DNA of 64,000 nt from Cyclobacterium plantarum (GCF_011290685.1 NZ_JAANYN010000001.1:231325-295324); one strand, 5' to 3'. Counted from the first letter of the stretch, positions 55,259-64,000 are shown. Translations and numbers: made by a program. The notes: generated by a model from the letters alone, not told the origin.

Positions 55259-55684
55259 TTATCTTTTGTAAGCTTGCCGGGCAATAAGAACCCAGCTTTT
55301 GCCCTTTTTCTTCCATACGGTCAACACCCCCAGGTTGACAGGGGCGGGTTCACTGTCTTTGTTGTCTGTCCGGCCGATCAGGAAATGTCTGACCAATGCG
55401 GTATTGCCTGAAATATCCACTGTTTGGTTCTCAATATTGATTTCGGTAAAATTGGATACTCCGGATGTAAGTGCTTGAATAAAAGCGGATTGATCTTCAA
55501 TCAATCCATTGGAATGCCCATAAGTCAATTGAGGATGGGTCAGTTTTTGGAGTTGGGATTCATCGGCATCTACCATGGCTGAAGTCAATTCGGAAACGGC
55601 ATTCTCTACAGCAGCCTGGTGTTTGTTCTGGGCAAATAGCAAAGATGATGAAAAGAAGCAAGTAAGAAACAGGTATTTGAGCAT
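55259..55684 (-). CDS. Exported NTF2-like (DUF4440) protein
   Basis: This 141-residue protein has a signal peptide (MLKYLFLTCFFSSSLLFAQ) and one SnoaL/DUF4440-like domain: AVSELTSAMVDADESQLQKL, LTYGHSNGLIEDQSAFIQAL, and LGVLTVWKKKGKSWVLIARQ. The fold is a cone-shaped pocket that may bind a small ligand or act as an enzyme. It is the last gene downstream of the lipid A operon, 29 bp after the lipoprotein gene. Confidence 0.88.
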   Translation of the reverse strand: MLKYLFLTCFFSSSLLFAQNKHQAAVENAVSELTSAMVDADESQLQKLTHPQLTYGHSNGLIEDQSAFIQALTSGVSNFTEINIENQTVDISGNTALVRHFLIGRTDNKDSEPAPVNLGVLTVWKKKGKSWVLIARQAYKR

Positions 55685-55713
55685 GGGTTTATCGGGTAAA
55701 TTAATTTATTGGG

Positions 55714-56205
55714 TTATTCCATTAAAATAAGATCGAACACATAGAATCCTGCCAGGGCTGTCACCCTTGCATTCTGTGGTGCAGGCACCACCCATTCCAA
55801 TCTCAGGTTATTTTGGTTTCTGGTAAAGGAAATTTCTTTATTGGCAGCAGGCTGGATTCCCGAAAGGATAATCTTATCAAGGTTTTCCCCTTCGAAGGCC
55901 CAATTCCCATTCGTGTCAAACAGCAGATTGCTGTTTTCGGTAATGTAAGATTTTCCTGTATTGTTGGCAATAAAACGGATTTCAAAATCAGCAAATTCAT
56001 TCGTTTGCGCTGTGCCATCTTTGGTGACTGAACCTCCGTTGCTAACTGTCCATGTCTGACTTCCCGAGGGGCCAGTAAGCCTTTCTATGGCTTGCTCTTC
56101 GGCTGTCTTTTCGGGTTCCCCGTTTTCTCCTCCATTACAAGCTATAAATCCCATAAGGAGCAGGAAGACCCAAAAATAATTCATCAATGCTTTCATACTT
56201 TTCAA
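55714..56205 (-). CDS. Hypothetical lipoprotein
   Basis: This 163-residue protein has the lipoprotein signal NYFWVFLLLMGFIAC (Cys23) followed by a short Glu/Gly-rich linker and a beta-rich domain containing SQTWTVSNGGSVTKDGT and FADFEIRFIANN. The pattern resembles lipocalin-like lipoproteins common in Bacteroidota, but I cannot name the family. Starts at residues 1, 4 or 8 are all possible. It lies 35 bp downstream of the ABC ATPase gene. Confidence 0.75.
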   Translation of the reverse strand: MKSMKALMNYFWVFLLLMGFIACNGGENGEPEKTAEEQAIERLTGPSGSQTWTVSNGGSVTKDGTAQTNEFADFEIRFIANNTGKSYITENSNLLFDTNGNWAFEGENLDKIILSGIQPAANKEISFTRNQNNLRLEWVVPAPQNARVTALAGFYVFDLILME

Positions 56206-56240
56206 ACTAGAGGAGTAAATTTAATCAATTCCAGGGTTTA

Positions 56241-56876
56241 TCAAATAATACCTTGCCTTTTATAATCCTCCAGACGAAGAATTTGTTCACAGAAATCATA
56301 TTCTCTGGGATCATTGGAGGCGATGACAATACATTTATCCTTTCCAAACCGGGTGATCATTTTCCTATACCATTGTATTCCTTTTTCGTCAAGATTTGAG
56401 GTGGGTTCATCCAGAAGCACAAAAGGGGCCTGTGAAAAAAAGCAGATTCCTAATTTCAGCCTTTGCTTCATTCCTGATGAAAAGAAAGAAATAGGTTTAT
56501 CAATGGCGTTTTCCAGATAAAGTAGGTTCAAAAGTGCTGTTGTACCGATATTTCCTTCCGGTTTTTTGAATTGAAAATGAAAATTCAAAAACTCATTGAG
56601 GGTGAATTCTTCGGGTAACTCCAGGTAGGGGGCGCTGATGACCAGGTATTTGTATATATCTTCGGGAGAAATTTCATTCTGGTCCTTTGAAAATACCAAA
56701 TTTCCTTCCGTAAGAGGCATCTGTGCCGACAGACATTTGATCAGGGTAGACTTTCCAGAGCCATTATTTCCGGTAATGGCCATTCTCATTCCGCTTTTCA
56801 AGCTCAGGTCCAGTTTTTTAAAAATCCAATCTCTTTGAAATTTTTTCCCAGCCTGTTTTAGCTCAACGGACAGCAT
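56241..56876 (-). CDS. ABC transporter ATP-binding protein (orphan)
   Basis: This 211-residue ATPase has Walker A as GNNGSGKST, the signature as FFSSGMKQRLKLG, Walker B as FVLLDEPTSNLDE and a switch region VIASNDPREYDFCEQIL where the usual His is replaced by Asn. The short size and the CcmA-like sequence style suggest a partner membrane protein encoded elsewhere. It starts 1 bp after lpxA and so belongs to the lipid A operon, but no permease gene is present. Confidence 0.9.
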   Translation of the reverse strand: MLSVELKQAGKKFQRDWIFKKLDLSLKSGMRMAITGNNGSGKSTLIKCLSAQMPLTEGNLVFSKDQNEISPEDIYKYLVISAPYLELPEEFTLNEFLNFHFQFKKPEGNIGTTALLNLLYLENAIDKPISFFSSGMKQRLKLGICFFSQAPFVLLDEPTSNLDEKGIQWYRKMITRFGKDKCIVIASNDPREYDFCEQILRLEDYKRQGII

Positions 56877-56877
56877 A

Positions 56878-57657
56878 TCACTGAATATAACCTTTCATTA
56901 CGCCTCTCTCAGATGAGCGTATGAAGTTGACAATTTCATCCCGCTCTTTTGTGGCAGGAAGGTTGATTTCAATTTCCTCCAGAGCTTTGCTGTTGTTCCA
57001 GCTGTTTAAAAACAAATACCGGTAGACCTCCTGGATTTCACTGATCGTTTTGCCTTCAAATCCCCTTCTTCTTAGTCCCAGGGAATTGACTCCGGCATAA
57101 CTCAAAGGTTCTCTGGCGGCTTTTGTAAAAGGAGGAACATCTTTCCGGACCAGGGAACCGCCCGAAATCATGCTGTGCATTCCTATTTTAACAAACTGGT
57201 GTATGGCACTGCTGCCACCAACAAATGCCCAATCATCAATATTGACATGTCCCGCTACCTGCACCGAATTGGCGATGATTACCCGGTCATGTATCAGGCA
57301 ATCATGGGCAATATGTACATAAGCCATTAAAAGGCAGTCATTGCCAATCTTGGTGGTCTTTTTATCCGCCGTTCCCCTGTTTATGGTTACAAATTCCCTG
57401 ATGGTCGTATTGTTACCGATTTCTACAAGAGAGTCCTCACCTTTGTATTTCAGGTCTTGAGGAATGGCTGCAATAACGGCACCTGGAAAAATTCTGCAGT
57501 TTTCTCCAATTCTTGCACCTGGATAAATGGTGACGTTTGAGCCAATCCATGTACCTGCTCCGATTTCCACATCAGAATGGATGGAAGAAAAAGCTTCAAC
57601 TGAGACGTTATCCCCCAACCGGGCATTTTTGTTTATTTCGGATAATTTGCTGATCAT
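56878..57657 (-). CDS. lpxA: UDP-N-acetylglucosamine acyltransferase
   Basis: This 259-residue left-handed beta-helix enzyme performs the first step of lipid A synthesis. Hexapeptide repeats run from IHSDVEIGAGTWIGSNVTIY to VGGSSAIHQFVKIG. The catalytic His lies in LLMAYVHIAHDCLI. The C-terminal helical domain with YAGVNSLGLRRRGF is typical. The start overlaps the lpxC-fabZ stop by 4 bp. Confidence 0.97.
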   Translation of the reverse strand: MISKLSEINKNARLGDNVSVEAFSSIHSDVEIGAGTWIGSNVTIYPGARIGENCRIFPGAVIAAIPQDLKYKGEDSLVEIGNNTTIREFVTINRGTADKKTTKIGNDCLLMAYVHIAHDCLIHDRVIIANSVQVAGHVNIDDWAFVGGSSAIHQFVKIGMHSMISGGSLVRKDVPPFTKAAREPLSYAGVNSLGLRRRGFEGKTISEIQEVYRYLFLNSWNNSKALEEIEINLPATKERDEIVNFIRSSERGVMKGYIQ

Positions 57658-59048
57658 GTGTCTTTTCTTACAATGCTGGCAGTCATTATGGCTTCACAAA
57701 CCAAGGCATTTCCTACAAAAGCCTCCCCCTTCATTTTTGCGATTCCTCTCCGGATGGGATTGAGAAGTTCACATTTGAAGATCAATGTGTCACCAGGCAA
57801 CACCATTTTTCTAAATTTGCAGTTTTCAATACTAAGAAAATAGGTCCAATAGTTTTCAGGATCTTCCACAGTACTGAGGACCAATATTCCTCCGGTTTGG
57901 GCCATGGCTTCTACCTGTAATACTCCTGGCATAACCGGATTGTTCGGGAAGTGCCCCATAAAAAAGGGTTCGTTAATGGTGACATTTTTCACCCCCGCCA
58001 CCAATTTGTCATCAAGATAAATGATTTTGTCCAGCAATTGAAACGGATACCTGTGAGGAAGAATGTTGCTGATCTGGTTTATGTCCAGTACCGGAGGTAG
58101 CTTGGGGTCATAGTAAGGGATATTCATGGGGCCTGATTTTTCCATGGCCCTTTTGATTTTTTTTGCAAATGCCACATTGGCCGCATGGCCGGGCCTGGCA
58201 GCGAGTATCTGGGCTTTTAAAGGTCTGCCCACCAGTGCCAGGTCACCAATGACATCCAAGAGTTTGTGTCGGGCCGGTTCGTTTTTATACCTGAGTTCTA
58301 CATTGTTTAAAATTCCCTCTTTCTGAACTTCAACCTTTTGTTTATTGAACATTTTGGCCAGGCTTGACAATTCCGCTTCTTCGACTACGCGATCTACTAC
58401 TACAATGGCATTATTCAGGTCACCGCCTTTTATCAGGTTATTGTTATAGAGCATTTCCAACTCGTGCAGGAAACAAAAGGTTCGGCAGGAGGCGATTTCA
58501 TGCCGGAATTGACTGATATCGGTAATAGAAGCGTGCTGGCTTCCAAGCACCGGGGAGTTATAATCTACCATTACGGTGACCCTGAAATCGTCCAGGGGCA
58601 AGGCTGCCATCTCCACTTCCCTGGCGCTGTCCTTGTAATGGATACTTTCAGGTACTTCAAAAAATCTACGAAGTGCATTCTGTTCTTCCAGGCCTGCATC
58701 TTCCAGGATCTCAATAAATTGAATGCTACTGCCGTCCAAAATAGGGGGTTCAGGCCCGCTAAGTTGTATCAGCACATTGTCTATTTCCATACCTACCAGT
58801 GCAGCCAGCACATGTTCTACAGTAAAGACCCTGGCCCCGCTTTGCTCCAGGGTAGTGCCTCTGGATACATCCACCACATTATCTACGTCTGCATCGATAA
58901 CCGGCTGGCCTTCCAGATCCATCCTTTGAAACTTATAACCATGGTTTGGATTGGCCGGCAAAAATGTCATGTTGGCTTCAATACCTGTATGTAATCCTAC
59001 TCCGGATATGGTGACTTGTTTTTTTATGGTATGCTGTTTTACTTTCAT
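57654..59048 (-). CDS. lpxC/fabZ: Bifunctional LpxC deacetylase / FabZ dehydratase
   Basis: This 464-residue fusion is typical of Bacteroidota. Residues 1-305 form the zinc-dependent LpxC deacetylase (ISGVGLHTGIEANMTF, HVLAALVGMEIDNV, HKLLDVIGDLALVGRPL, with zinc-binding His and Asp). From about residue 318, ILPHRYPFQLLDKI and GHFPNNPVMPGVLQVEAMAQ form the FabZ hotdog dehydratase with its catalytic His and Glu. It handles the second step of lipid A synthesis and 3-hydroxyacyl-ACP dehydration. It lies between lpxD and lpxA. Confidence 0.97.
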   Translation of the reverse strand: MKVKQHTIKKQVTISGVGLHTGIEANMTFLPANPNHGYKFQRMDLEGQPVIDADVDNVVDVSRGTTLEQSGARVFTVEHVLAALVGMEIDNVLIQLSGPEPPILDGSSIQFIEILEDAGLEEQNALRRFFEVPESIHYKDSAREVEMAALPLDDFRVTVMVDYNSPVLGSQHASITDISQFRHEIASCRTFCFLHELEMLYNNNLIKGGDLNNAIVVVDRVVEEAELSSLAKMFNKQKVEVQKEGILNNVELRYKNEPARHKLLDVIGDLALVGRPLKAQILAARPGHAANVAFAKKIKRAMEKSGPMNIPYYDPKLPPVLDINQISNILPHRYPFQLLDKIIYLDDKLVAGVKNVTINEPFFMGHFPNNPVMPGVLQVEAMAQTGGILVLSTVEDPENYWTYFLSIENCKFRKMVLPGDTLIFKCELLNPIRRGIAKMKGEAFVGNALVCEAIMTASIVRKDT

Positions 59049-59095
59049 TAAAATTAGTTACTAAATGGCTGCGATGTCCCAATTAACTGACAAAT

Positions 59096-60118
59096 TTATA
59101 GTTTTTTTTCCAGCTCTCTTAATTTGTCCTGAAGTAAAGGTAATTTTCTGAAAATGGAATAAGATTTCAAAAACCCCTTTATGTCAAACCCAATGTATCC
59201 AAAAATCGTTTTTCCCGGTTCGGTGACCGATTTCATGATACCAGAGTTGGCTCCCACAGTGGTATTATCGGCAATCTGAATATGCCCCACAATTCCGCAT
59301 TTTCCAGCCAAAACGCAGTTCTTTCCTATGGTTGTTGACCCTGAGATGCCGGCCTGGGAGGCCACTACAGTATTTTCTCCCAGGCTTACATTATGGGCTA
59401 TCTGCACCTGATTATCGATTTTAACTCCTTTACCGATATGTGTGGACCCCATTGTTGCGCAATCAATGGTGGTATTAGCCCCTATACTTACCCCGTCTTC
59501 CAATACTACATTTCCCAATTGGGGGATATTCTTGTAGGTGCCATCAGGCTGGGGGGCAAAGCCAAATCCGTCAGCCCCTAGAATACTCCCGGCATGAACC
59601 TCACAGTCATTTCCAATGACGGTCCTGGAATATATTTTGACTCCCGGATAAAAGGTGCAGTTATCTCCTATGGTCACTTCGTCTCCTATGTACACCTGTG
59701 GATAAATTTTCACATTTTTACCGATACTACAATTTTTTCCCACGTAGGAAAAAGCGCCCCGGAAGCAATTTGCCCCGATTCTACTGCTATCATGAAAGTA
59801 ATTGGGTTCCTCAATACCTGAAATCTCCGATTTCACCATCTTGGCATAAGTCTCCAGGAGTTTTGTGAAGCCGGAATAGGGATCCTTTACCCGGATCAGG
59901 GTTGTTTTATATTGCTTCTGAGGTTTAAAACTATCCGCAACGATGATAGCGGAACAGTCCGTATCGTAAAGGTGTTTTTCATACTTGAGGTTAGATAAAA
60001 ACCCAATGCTTCCTGCTTTTCCCTCCTGTATTTTGTCAAGGCGATTGATTTTTGCAGAACCATCTCCTTCCACGCTTCCATCCAAAAGTAGTGCAATTTC
60101 ATCGATGGTAAATTCCAT
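59096..60118 (-). CDS. lpxD: UDP-3-O-acylglucosamine N-acyltransferase
   Basis: This 340-residue enzyme performs the third step of lipid A synthesis. The N-terminal uridine-binding domain (about 1-100, ending IRVKDPYSGFTKLLE) is followed by the left-handed beta-helix with hexapeptide repeats. HAGSILGADGFGFAPQPDGT and DNQVQIAHNVSLGENT carry the conserved catalytic-site region. A C-terminal helix follows. It lies 16 bp after the HD-domain gene. Confidence 0.96.
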   Translation of the reverse strand: MEFTIDEIALLLDGSVEGDGSAKINRLDKIQEGKAGSIGFLSNLKYEKHLYDTDCSAIIVADSFKPQKQYKTTLIRVKDPYSGFTKLLETYAKMVKSEISGIEEPNYFHDSSRIGANCFRGAFSYVGKNCSIGKNVKIYPQVYIGDEVTIGDNCTFYPGVKIYSRTVIGNDCEVHAGSILGADGFGFAPQPDGTYKNIPQLGNVVLEDGVSIGANTTIDCATMGSTHIGKGVKIDNQVQIAHNVSLGENTVVASQAGISGSTTIGKNCVLAGKCGIVGHIQIADNTTVGANSGIMKSVTEPGKTIFGYIGFDIKGFLKSYSIFRKLPLLQDKLRELEKKL

Positions 60119-60134
60119 TTATTTCTTAATTGTT

Positions 60135-61376
60135 TTACCGTAAAGTTAAATTTTTAGCATGACAAGCATAATATTTTTTCACTATTTTGCTCATGGCTTT
60201 GATATTTGGCAAATCCGCCGCCATGGCCACGTCCATTACCTCCCCCTTTTTTGTCAGGATCCAAATCTTGTCTTTGGCCAGGTATCCGTAATTGCTGATT
60301 TCACCAGAAGAAAAGAAATATTCCATATCCTGATTGGAAAAAGAATGTTTGCTTTGCACCTTTCGCTTCATGTGCCGAATCTCTTCAGTGGAAAATGGCT
60401 GATTGCCCAAATGTATTTTAAACAAGTTTCTGGTCAGAAACATATGGGAAATTTCCCGCAGGACAAAATCCTCTTCGTTTTTCCAGAGTTTGATGGCACC
60501 CCAAACATCAAAATCATCCATTTGGGAAAAGTCATTCAGCCAATCCTTTTGCCCTTCTTTGGGATCATTGGCCGGGTCTTTTTCCAGAAACAGAAGGAGT
60601 TCTTCGGATCCCGGCAAATTTATTCCGGCATTTTTCAGTTCCTTGGCCCTTAAAATCAGATTGATAAGCATTTTCTCAGCGCAAACAGTCGTTTTATGCA
60701 GGTATACCTGCCAATACATTAATCTTCTTGCACTCAAAAAATTCTCAATACTGTAAATTCCTTTTTCTTCAATGACTACCTGATCGTTTACGATGGTCAT
60801 CATTTTGATAATACGGTCTGCCCCAATTGTGCCTTCTGAAACACCGGTAAAAAAGCAATCTCGCTGTAAATAATCCAGGCGATCAATATCGAGTTGGCTG
60901 GAGACCAGTTGGTGAAAGAATTTTCTTTCGTAACTTCCCACAAATATTTTTCTGGCCAATGAAAGTTGGCCATGAAATTGCTTATTCAATGCATCAAAGA
61001 ATAGCAGGGAAATGGCTTCATGATGTAGTCCTTTAAGAAGAATTGACTCCAAAGCATGGGAAAAAGGCCCATGACCGATGTCGTGCAGTAATATTGCCAA
61101 AAGGGCAGCTTCATATTCCTCTTCAGATATTTCAATGCCTTTATTGCGCAGTTGATCAAGGGTAATGCTCATCAAATGCATGGCTCCAATAGCGTGATGG
61201 AATCGGGTATGCAGGGCTCCCGGGTAGACCATATCTGTCAAACCTAATTGTTTGATTCTGCGTAACCTTTGGAAATAGGGGTGGTCTATTACGGCAAAAA
61301 TCAATTCACTGGGAATATTGATGAACCCGTACACGGGGTCATTGATGATTTTATGGCTTTTCAATGTCCTGTTCAT
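60135..61376 (-). CDS. HD-domain phosphohydrolase
   Basis: This 413-residue cytoplasmic protein has the metal site TRFHHAIGAMHL (His61), LLHDIGHGPFSHALE (His98, Asp99) and QLDIDRLDYLQRD. This places it with dNTP triphosphohydrolase-like/SAMHD1-like HD proteins. It regularly precedes lpxD in Bacteroidota. Whether it cuts dNTPs or another nucleotide is not clear from sequence. It diverges from porX 51 bp away. Confidence 0.9.
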   Translation of the reverse strand: MNRTLKSHKIINDPVYGFINIPSELIFAVIDHPYFQRLRRIKQLGLTDMVYPGALHTRFHHAIGAMHLMSITLDQLRNKGIEISEEEYEAALLAILLHDIGHGPFSHALESILLKGLHHEAISLLFFDALNKQFHGQLSLARKIFVGSYERKFFHQLVSSQLDIDRLDYLQRDCFFTGVSEGTIGADRIIKMMTIVNDQVVIEEKGIYSIENFLSARRLMYWQVYLHKTTVCAEKMLINLILRAKELKNAGINLPGSEELLLFLEKDPANDPKEGQKDWLNDFSQMDDFDVWGAIKLWKNEEDFVLREISHMFLTRNLFKIHLGNQPFSTEEIRHMKRKVQSKHSFSNQDMEYFFSSGEISNYGYLAKDKIWILTKKGEVMDVAMAADLPNIKAMSKIVKKYYACHAKNLTLR

Positions 61377-61427
61377 AAAGGCAACTTGCCAAAAGTAATT
61401 AATCTAAAAAGAATTAAACCAATTGAT

Positions 61428-62981
61428 ATGGAAAATTTCAAAATATTGTGGGCTGATGATGAGATTGACCTCTTGAAACCGCATATCTTATTCCTGGAGC
61501 AAAGGGGATATGATATTGTGACCGTAAACAGTGGACTGGATGCGGTAGAAAAGGTAGAAGCGGAAAATTATGACGTAGTGTTTTTGGATGAAATGATGCC
61601 GGGAATGACTGGCCTGGAAACGCTGCAACAGATCAAAAGCCTGAAACCTCAAATTCCTGTAGTCATGATAACGAAGAGTGAGGAAGAGCATATCATGGAC
61701 GACGCCATTGGGGGTAAGATTGCCGACTACCTGATCAAGCCAATAAATCCAAATCAGATTCTGCTGTCTGTAAAAAAAATCCTTCAAAACAAGCAGCTTA
61801 TCAGCGAGAAGACAAACCTTTCTTATCAGCAGGATTTCAGGAATATCAGTATGGCATATAATGATGCCATAGACCATGAAGAATGGGCAGACATCTATAA
61901 AAAACTAACCTATTGGGAGTTGGAGATAGATGAAACCGAAAATAAAAGCATGCAGGAGGTATTGGAGACGCAAAAAGTTGAAGCCAACGCAAACTTTGCC
62001 AGATTCATAAAGGAAAATTACCTGGATTGGTTGAACGTTCCCAATATCAGTAAACCTGTAATGTCTCATCAGGTAATGAAGGAACATGTTTTTCCAAAGA
62101 TCAAGGAAGGTAAGCCTTTATTTTTTATCGTGATAGACAACCTGCGCCTCGATCAATGGGAAATGATTGAAAATCAACTGGGAGATTATTTTACAGTCAA
62201 AGAGGACAAAACCTATTATAGTATTTTGCCTACCACTACTGCGTTTTCCAGAAATGCTTTGTTCAGCGGATTGATGCCAATGGATATGGCTAAATACCAT
62301 CCTGATCTTTGGGAAGGAGAGGAAACGGATGAAGGGAAAAACAATAACGAAGCGGAATTTTTGAAAGTGAACCTGAAAAAAAACAGGCTTTCTATTCGTT
62401 CAAGCTATCATAAAATATTGCAGACCAATCAGGGAAAAGCCGTTTTGGATCAATTTCCCAATTTGATGAAAAACGAGCTGAATGTCTTGGTTTATAATTT
62501 CGTGGATATGATGTCACATGCCCGAACAGATATGAAGATGATCCGTGAACTTGCCCCTGATGAGTCGGCCTATCGCTCTCTTACCAATAGTTGGTTTTTA
62601 CACAGCTCCCTATTTGAACTATTTAAAAAAATCAGTTCGGCGGGTGCGGAGGTAATCGTAACCACTGACCACGGTACCAAGCGGGTAAACAAACCCTATA
62701 AAATTGTAGGTGATCGAAATGTGACCACAAACCTGAGGTACAAACAAGGCAAAAACCTTAATTTTGAATCAGGAAAAGTATTTGAAATCAAAAAACCCGG
62801 TGAAGCCAAACTCCCCCAACTGAACATCTCTTCCAGTTATGTGTTCGCTGTGGAAGATTATTTCTTTGCTTACCCCAACAACTACAATTATTATGTGAAT
62901 TTCTACAAAGATACCTTTCAGCATGGGGGGGTTTCTTTAGAAGAAATGATTATTCCAATAGTGCATTTACAGCCAAAATAA
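61428..62981 (+). CDS. porX: PorX-like response regulator with PglZ domain
   Basis: This 517-residue protein has an N-terminal receiver domain with the acidic pair Asp10/Asp11, phospho-acceptor Asp54 in VVFLDEMMPGM, MITKS, and Lys in DYLIKPINPNQ. A helical linker is followed by a C-terminal PglZ/alkaline-phosphatase-like domain with FIVIDNLRLDQWEMIE, TTTAFSRNALFSG, MMSHAR and VTTDHGTKRV, whose Asp, Thr and His residues can bind zinc. PorX is the regulator of type IX secretion in Bacteroidota, working with the kinase PorY and the sigma factor SigP. The start at 61428 begins exactly at the receiver domain. Confidence 0.93.
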   Translation: MENFKILWADDEIDLLKPHILFLEQRGYDIVTVNSGLDAVEKVEAENYDVVFLDEMMPGMTGLETLQQIKSLKPQIPVVMITKSEEEHIMDDAIGGKIADYLIKPINPNQILLSVKKILQNKQLISEKTNLSYQQDFRNISMAYNDAIDHEEWADIYKKLTYWELEIDETENKSMQEVLETQKVEANANFARFIKENYLDWLNVPNISKPVMSHQVMKEHVFPKIKEGKPLFFIVIDNLRLDQWEMIENQLGDYFTVKEDKTYYSILPTTTAFSRNALFSGLMPMDMAKYHPDLWEGEETDEGKNNNEAEFLKVNLKKNRLSIRSSYHKILQTNQGKAVLDQFPNLMKNELNVLVYNFVDMMSHARTDMKMIRELAPDESAYRSLTNSWFLHSSLFELFKKISSAGAEVIVTTDHGTKRVNKPYKIVGDRNVTTNLRYKQGKNLNFESGKVFEIKKPGEAKLPQLNISSSYVFAVEDYFFAYPNNYNYYVNFYKDTFQHGGVSLEEMIIPIVHLQPK

Positions 62982-62988
62982 ACCCTTT

Positions 62989-63417
62989 TTGAAAACAATA
63001 CATTGCAATCATTTAAATGAAATTTCAAATTCCGCAGAATTAATCCTAGATTTATGCAGGGGAATTGATGTTTGGGTGTTTAAAGGGGAGATGGGGGCAG
63101 GCAAGACCACCTTGATCAAGGCTATCTCGGCCGTACTTGAAGTCAATGACCCGGTAAGTAGTCCCACATTTTCAATAGTGAATGAATATGCTACCAAGGA
63201 TGCCGGAATGATCTATCACTTCGACTTTTATAGGGTTGAAGATCCTATGGAGGCCGTTGAAATAGGTGTTGAGGAGTATTTTGACAGCGGGCACTATTGT
63301 TTTGTAGAATGGGCAGAAAAAATCCCCTCGTTTTTGCCAGATGAATTTGCTTTGATTGAAATTGAAAAAGGGGAAAAGGAAATGAGAGAAATAAGTGTAA
63401 AAATAATCCATCAATGA
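62989..63417 (+). CDS. tsaE: tRNA t6A biosynthesis ATPase TsaE
   Basis: This 142-residue ATPase belongs to the threonylcarbamoyladenosine (t6A37) pathway. Walker A is GEMGAGKTT (residues 33-41). SSPTFSIVNEY and HFDFYRVEDP, followed by FVEWAEKIPSFLP, are diagnostic. The start must be TTG at 62989, 7 bp after porX, because the first in-frame ATG lies inside the Walker A motif. Its stop overlaps the alanine dehydrogenase start (ATGA). Confidence 0.94.
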   Translation: MKTIHCNHLNEISNSAELILDLCRGIDVWVFKGEMGAGKTTLIKAISAVLEVNDPVSSPTFSIVNEYATKDAGMIYHFDFYRVEDPMEAVEIGVEEYFDSGHYCFVEWAEKIPSFLPDEFALIEIEKGEKEMREISVKIIHQ

Positions 63418-64000
63418 TAGGGGGATCAGGATTTTCCGAAATAGCCAGAGAAACGGGAGTGTTCACTCAAGAGGCTGTGGCCAGGGTGAAAAAAAAAGGT
63501 TCGCAGGTTTTGATCGGTATTCCCCGGGAAACGGCGGAGCAGGAAAACAGAGTAGTCCTTACACCTGAGGCAGTGGGTCTTTTGGTAAATAATGGACAAA
63601 GGGTAAAAGTTGAAACAAATGCGGGTATTTTATCCAAGTTTTCTGACAAGGATTATTCTGATGCCGGAGCATCCGTTGTCTACTCCAGCAAGGAGGTGTT
63701 TGATGCAGACGTGGTATTGAAGGTAGAGCCTCCGGTGGCGGAAGAAATAGGCTACATGCGGCAGGGTGCTTGTCTGATATCGGCACTTCAGCTGGGCAAA
63801 CAAAAAGCTGCTTTTATTCAACAATTAAACCAAAAGAAGATCACGGCGGTGGCCTTTGAACACCTTGAAGATAAAGTAGGTGGAATGCCGGTAGTAAGGG
63901 CCATGAGTGAAATAGCAGGTAGTACGGTAATGCTGATTGCAGCTGAATACCTGAGCAGTGTGAGTGAGGGTAAAGGAATGATTTTGGGAGGAATCACCGG
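63414..64000 (+). CDS. ald: Alanine dehydrogenase, 5' part (cut by window edge)
   Basis: About 195 codons are visible, open to the right edge. After a short N-terminal extension (GFSEIARETGVFTQEAVARV), the Ald/PNT N-domain is clear: VLIGIPRETAEQENRVVLTPEAV with the substrate-binding Arg, VVLKVEPPVAEEI with the active-site Lys, and FEHLEDKVGGMPVVRAMSEIAG. This is the ~400-residue Bacteroidota type that interconverts alanine and pyruvate plus ammonia. The catalytic Asp and NAD-binding glycine loop lie outside the window. Confidence 0.9.
   Translation, partial: MIGGSGFSEIARETGVFTQEAVARVKKKGSQVLIGIPRETAEQENRVVLTPEAVGLLVNNGQRVKVETNAGILSKFSDKDYSDAGASVVYSSKEVFDADVVLKVEPPVAEEIGYMRQGACLISALQLGKQKAAFIQQLNQKKITAVAFEHLEDKVGGMPVVRAMSEIAGSTVMLIAAEYLSSVSEGKGMILGGIT

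Noticed and set aside
56241-56876. LptB or MsbA for lipopolysaccharide export
   Set aside because: It lacks the membrane domain of MsbA and the usual LptB motifs and length; only the operon position suggested it.

Overview
The window reads as chromosomal DNA of a Bacteroidota bacterium, most likely Cytophagales and probably Cyclobacteriaceae (the family is an inference from overall gene style). Support: two SusC/SusD outer-membrane pairs, a fused LpxC-FabZ gene, a PorX-type response regulator with a PglZ domain, DUF3822 next to coaD, DUF4296 next to mutS2, many short lipoproteins, and no obvious Shine-Dalgarno sites.

Region 1 (1-14.7 kb) is the accessory part. It opens with three near-tandem tRNA-Pro-like pseudogenes on the minus strand, then an intact tRNA-Asn with its terminator and a decayed GIY-YIG gene. 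An MFS transporter, the first susC/susD pair, a secreted sugar-isomerase-like protein and a broken GH43 lipoprotein gene follow, which looks like the remains of a glycan-use locus. After a CaCA-type antiporter comes a lipoprotein hydrolase. A 465-bp piece of it is repeated 2.2 kb downstream; between the copies lies an AT-rich cassette with a glycine-zipper lipoprotein and a tiny membrane protein. This cassette is the best candidate for something undescribed.

Region 2 (14.7-34.9 kb) is mostly housekeeping: DUF1697, a DUF2027/Smr protein, a trans-sulfuration enzyme, a VTT membrane protein, TraB/GumN, an RluA-type pseudouridine synthase, release factor 3, TIGR02757, pyrE, two Nudix hydrolases, coaD with DUF3822, a RecD-like helicase, DUF1573, and a minus-strand run of cell-wall and lipase-like genes (GDSL, S66 LD-carboxypeptidase, S13 DD-carboxypeptidase, DUF423, YggS). 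A perfect 20-bp inverted repeat with two copies of CTGATCAG lies in the divergent promoter region near 18.3 kb.

Region 3 (35.6-49.5 kb) is a second nutrient-capture region: susC/susD, a convergent FG-GAP lipoprotein, then a plus-strand run of a large FG-GAP/ASPIC-UnbV protein, a TrpB2-like PLP enzyme, a lactonase-like amidohydrolase and a Gfo/Idh/MocA oxidoreductase. The substrate cannot be read from the sequence.

Region 4 (49.5-64 kb) holds a short DUF58/BatA locus without MoxR, DUF4296-mutS2, and a lipid A operon on the minus strand (HD-domain protein, lpxD, lpxC-fabZ, lpxA, an orphan ABC ATPase, a lipoprotein, an NTF2-like protein). It ends with porX, tsaE and the start of an alanine dehydrogenase gene that runs off the right edge.
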